Part shown: positions 48,001 to 54,000 of the stretch, one piece after another
Position numbering within the stretch: the stretch's first letter is position 1
Layout: each line of letters starts with the position of its first letter
NCBI GenBank assembly: GCA_022457155.1
Contig: JAJGOT010000476.1
Coordinates: 116,001 to 180,000 of the forward strand
From: Cladopsammia gracilis
Taxonomy: Eukaryota > Cnidaria > Anthozoa > Scleractinia > Dendrophylliidae
Length of the DNA: 64,000 nucleotides
Direction: 5' to 3'
Notes under the pieces: model-generated
What the model was told of the DNA's origin: nothing
Database searches by the model: none
Seen by the model: the letters and a program-made list of their open reading frames with translations, nothing else
Position numbers and translations under genes: made by a program

Positions 48001-51000
48001 AACTTTTGCTGTCCTTTTGAATCCTTGTGTAATGCCTTACTTAAGTCACTGTGCATTTTAGGATACATAAGACAGCAGGGTTTTCTATATAGAGAAATCA
48101 GAACCATATTGAGGCTGCATCAATCATAGCATACTTTATTATAAATTAGGGGTGTTAATTTTACTAGGGCAGGCATAATAAAATTATTTGAACAAAACAT
48201 TCAAAAGCTGCATGGCACTTGTGATACAATAAATAATGAAAAAAATAATTTTAAAAAGTGCCAAAGATTTGAAAATATCCCAGACGTTCCGGGCTTCGTT
48301 ATGGTTTTAAATGACATATTCCACTGAAGAAGGGCTAAGCCTGAAACATCTGGGATATTTTCAAATCTTTGCACTTATTAAAATTTACTTTTTCCTTATT
48401 CATTGTAAATTTTACTGTAGGTCTCACAGAGTAGGCCCTGTTATTAAGGTAAAGATGAGTGAGAAGGCATTCAAACAACAACAGCTATGAAGTGAAATGA
48501 CAACGAAAGACAAGAAGATTTCGTGAAATTGCAATTTTGGGATACAGTAGTGCACAAAACTCCAACAACGACACATGCAAAATAACAAGGTTTGAAATTC
48601 AGACTAGGAACATGCAACCCCTCTCCTAACAGGGTATCAGAGTGAAAAGATCCCCCAAACAGGGCCTCAGAGGGGAGAGCCCCCCTCCTGTCTCCCCCCT
48701 TTGTAACTGATGTTTTTACCCTGTTTATATAAAGTTATGTATGCATGTAAACTATATGTAACAGGGCCTCAGAGGGGAGATACCTTCTAACAGGGCCTCA
48801 GAGGGGAGAGACCCCCCCTAACATGGCCTCAGTCGTCACAATCCGTCAGCATATTTCACCCCCTCTCAGACCATCGTGTCTTGATTTTTTCTAAGTCTCT
48901 CACGAACTGACTTTTCTTTGAGACGGGTCGACTATTGCCATGACAGGTTGTCACGATCCGTATTTCACCCCCTCTCAGACCATGTCGTGTATTTTTCCTT
49001 AGTCTCTCACCCATTTTATGAGAGATACTGTTCTTGGCAAACTGCAGGATTCAGAATAGGCAGCACAATTGTGCAGTGTATCACTCGCAACATGTTTTAA
49101 CTTTATTTTATTTTATGAAATATAAAGCTTTATATGGGAACTTCAACAGTCGTTTTAAAAAGGGACTAATTTTGAGTTCAAACAAACTAAAATTGTTTTG
49201 CTTCACTAACCTGGTGTACCTTGTGTGGTATTTGATGTTAGTTTTGTCTTCTGACCATTATTTCCGGTTTTATTCAAAATTGAACTTCAACGTGTTAACA
49301 AGTGGCAAGGCAAGAATTAATTCAGGATTCATAAAAATTAATGAAATTAAAAAAAAAACATGTCACGAGTGACACACTACGCGATTGGGCTGCCTTTGGA
49401 TTCATCTGGACACAGCACAAAACAATCTGAGTAACAGCAGAAGGAAATGGCAGGAAATCAAGGTCATGTATTATTTTAAGTAACAATCCGTGTAAGAAGT
49501 AGGCAACCCAAATCCACGGAATGCAGAAAGGTGTGAATTGTGCTATTGTTGAAACCGTCCACCTCATTGGCTAAAACATGAAAATCGACCATAACTTCAT
49601 CAGGCAGTGCATTTTATTTATCTCTAGTTTACTAATTGATTCCGTTTTAGTGGAAACTATATATTGTGATTTTTAATGCAACAAAAATTCTATGTGGGGA
49701 ACATGGAAAATTAGAAGTCTTTCTTGGCCATTGTTTTGGAGTCTCACGATTGGATGAAATCTTGTAACACAAAAGAAACATTGCTTTAAAATACAGTTTC
49801 AGTAAATTTTATTTCAAAACCATGTTGTCCATAGGTTGACGTATTCTCAGTACGAAAATCTAAACATTCTTATGTGGGGAAAGCGAAATGCATCGGAACA
49901 ATAGAGAATTGCCTACTTCTTACACGGATTGTTACTTAATATTCCAGGTCAGTTTACCACTTTATTTGTGGAGGTGTGCATGATAAAGGGTGGGGACCTA
50001 TTTACAGTTTTATGCCCAGGAAGGAAGAGTAGAAGGAGCTAAAATAAAATTAAATAGACAGAAATAATAACTCACCCCTTCTCTTCACTGAATGCATACA
50101 GGGGCATCAGGTGGGGATGTTTTATGTAACCAACTCGTTTCTCCTGCAAAACATATTATTTTGTATATAATGATCAAAATTTGGGCATGATATATTTCTG
50201 AAAGGAATGCCACATCAAAGCATGCATCCTGAGTGAAAGCACAAACAGTAAAACTGTGTTGCATTGTTAGTAAGGGCCTGGTTGCATTAGGGAAATTTTG
50301 ATCAAATTTGTGTTTGTTTAAGAAAAAATCTGTCATCACATCAAGTTTCCTAATGCGACCGGTGTTTCGCAAATTTGAAAAAAAAATGGAAATTCTGACT
50401 AAACTTCAAAGACACCGTAGTGTATGGGTGCGGCAGGCCGATTTGACCCAGATATAGAGGATAATCAGAGAAAAGTTGTGTAATACAGCTGGATATTTTA
50501 TGGGTCAGTTTTTAACCCGTAAATATATGCGCATGCGTAATGAACGGGTTATCGGTAACGGCGACAGATATGCAAATGAGTCACTCGCTCACTCCTTCCA
50601 TCAGCTGTAAACTTTGTGACGTAAAAATGCTTTGTTACGAATGCATTTTGTAACAAGAACAGCGTGAATCCAGCGATAACAATAACTAAATTGGTGTAAA
50701 TGAATATAAACAACAATAAGCTTAAAGATGTTTCGCATTTGGAGTCTTAATGGATCTAAAAGGAATTTTCAACTGAGACACGCGTTTTGATGGTTATCTA
50801 ACTTCAAGTAATAAAATTTATCCCATTTGAAGTCAGTGGTCACGGTGGTCGAGTGGTATAAAGCGCGGACTTTCAGCCGAAAGGCCCAGGTTCGAATCTC
50901 ACTCGGGCCGTTCTATTTTTTTTTTTTTTTCTTCTTCGGACGGAACATTATGAAAGTGATGTATTGCATTTTTATTTTTTGCGTTTGTCAAAAATCCTTA

Positions 51001-54000
51001 CCTTTTATTTAAAAATATATATATATTGAACCGTGACAGAGTGAAAACATAAGCTTACCGCAATATTACGTTACGCTAGCATTTCAAATTCACGGGTTCG
51101 CTCTAAGGAGCCTTTGATTATTTTTTCTGAGGTTTTACGTGAGAAAAAAAGAAACACCGATGAATAAAAATGACTAGCTGTATTACACAACTTTTCACTA
51201 TCAATTAGTCCATGTTTTTGCAATTGTTTTCTGTACTGCGTACTTAGAAGAGTGTAATATCATATCATATTTGCCGATATCAACAACAACAACAATGATT
51301 TATTTTTCAAATAATAAAATGGAGACCGTGCAAAAAATCAAGAATACGACACGGCTTCACGAAAAAATCAAGACTCCAAGACGTAGAGAACCGCGCAAAA
51401 CTAAGAGTGTGAGTCCCATGAAAGTCAACACTGAATTCTTTTGCAAGACCCGAGACACCCCATTCACCACCTATTCACTGTTGTTTAAGAAGTGAACATT
51501 CAGATTTATACAGGGCTTCTGATAGGGTGCGATAAAAAAATGAAAATTATGCGATTTTTTTCAAGGCAAATTATGCGATAAGAAAGGAATATTATGCAGA
51601 AAATTATGCAAATTATGCAATTTTTTCTGGAGCATTTTTATGTATGTTTTATTTATTTTATTTATTTAAATACATAAAATAAATAAAACATATATAAAAA
51701 TGCTCCAGGAGGTTTCAGGGAAGAAAACCACTTTTATGCCGTTCAAACAACAATTACAACATAAAGGAATATTTATATTAATTTAGCATTTTGCAATTCA
51801 AAACAGTCCAGTCTAGATGCTTTTCCACCACACACTTCCATAGATCGTCTATCACAACGTTGCAGGATGAACCAGGGCTCGAAATTAAAAAAACAATCAA
51901 TCAAAATTTGCGAGTAATTCCTAAAAAGTTAGTCGCAAGTTCGAAAATTTTAGTTGCCAAAAAAATCTAACTACTACTGAGTATAACTCTAGTTATTTGC
52001 GGGTTGCTACTATATTTTGTTATATTATTTGAAAACTAAATCGTTGTTGTTGTTGGACTGTCGGAACCGGAAATGAGAAACGAGAAATTTCTGAGAAAGT
52101 CTGAAAAAGTGTGCCCATGATACACTTCTTGGAAACTGCATTAATGGAGCAGGAAATCAACGATTAAGTCACACAACATTTAACGTGAATTTCGCAGGAT
52201 TTTTCGGACAAAATTACAACTACCAGTTACAAGTGAGACACAAGACTGTTGAATATAATTCCTTTATTAGCTAGGCCGTAAAACAGTCACAAAATTGTGA
52301 CTAATAGACAAATGTTAGTTGCAAAAGCAAAATCTTAAGTCGCCAATGCGCCCGATACAGGCGCAATTTCAAGCCAAACAGAACAGACAACCATCATCCA
52401 CGTGAAAAGTACCTTTTGGGTATTTTCTTGCCCTCTCTTTTTCAGTTATATTTACTGGAAGGTGCGAGCTTTTCTTTTCTGTAGAAGACAACTGGCATTT
52501 TAACAACAAACTTATCCATGAAGACCTAATTTTGCATTCGACAAAAGCAGCTACGTGATTTTGCTGTCTTGAAGCTGGACTTTTCCCGGTTTGTTTTCCG
52601 TCGATACTTAGCTATTCTGATTTGTCATTACTCACAGAAAAAGATTGTTTTTGTCATTCCAATAGCCAATGGCTTTAGAATTAAATTTAGTACCAGGCCT
52701 CAACTGCGCAAACACGCAAATAACGCCTTGGAGATCGATCTTTGACGAGATCGAAGGTTGAAACGTTTCTTAAGTTTTTGAAAGGTAAAATCGCCTTGAA
52801 ATAACGTGTATCTTCAGATTTTTTTTAGCTAAAGCAAAAATTTATCGTCTGTTTTGTTCAAATTGTGCAATTTTTCATAAATTATGCGATTTTTTCAAAA
52901 TTATGTAATCGGATGTGATTTGAGGCCAATTATGTGAAATCACACCATCGCGTAATATCAGAAGCCCTGTTTATATTAAGCAGATAAATCTTTATGCATT
53001 TCAACTTGAATCGCTAATTTAAAGACACAGATCGCTAAGTGAAAGGACATCGTAACCTGTACTGTCGTTTATTAGATGTTTGTTAACAAATAAAGACAAA
53101 TATTATGCTAATTGTGAGTAATTTATTTAACTGGTGCAGGGATCTCAATTTTTTACCCATGTATAAGTCGAGGGCGATTTTTTGGACTGAGTTTTAGGTC
53201 ATGAAAGGTCGACTTATAGAGCGTATGCACATGACGTCACGGCGGCCATATTGGTGTACCAAAACAATAGAACGGCGGCCATGTTGGTGTACCAAAACAA
53301 TCCTGTGGGATTTGAACGCTTTTCTTATGTTAACACTTTCTTTTGTTCCAATAAATTTGCATAGCTGCTTGCCACGTGAGTGCATACGCTCTATACACGG
53401 GTAAATACGGTATAATGCTTCTTCCCTGCAGCTTACCCTTTTTAATTGTGCTGCACTGTAAGCTTGTCCAAGATGGGCACCGTACTCTTCTTTGACAACA
53501 ACATCCTGGCCATGAAACTTGCAATTCCCTGCAATGAAGGGATTGCTATTATGTAGTAATTAAAATGTAAGGTTAGAAGAAAAAAATGTCCCATTAGCAA
53601 ATTAATCAGTATATGCAAAGACACTGAGAATTATAATATTATAATAATTATAATCAAGCCACCCTCTCAAATAAGTCCTTCTTTGGATAGTCTGATTTTG
53701 TAATAAACCCCTCTCTAAAAAAACCTTTTATAGTTATGGTTTCTTTTTACTTTTTAGGCCTAAAATTCATGTTTGTAGAACTTATTTTTTTAACAAATTA
53801 AATATTTTTGGTAGTATTAAAAATAGACTCTATAATTAAAAAAAAAATGGACATTCCCCTCCTACCTTCATATACAACTCCAAAGCCTCCTTTTCCCAGT
53901 TCTCTTGCACCATGTTGAAAAAAACTTTTTATACAGTCATAGCTCATCTCAACTGGGCATTTCTGGTGAAAACATTGGGAAGATGTTTCGCTGAAATCAG

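Noticed and set aside
50838..50910. Functional tRNA gene
   Set aside because: The internal promoter boxes are good but the acceptor and T stems do not pair well, so only a tRNA-like pseudogene is claimed.
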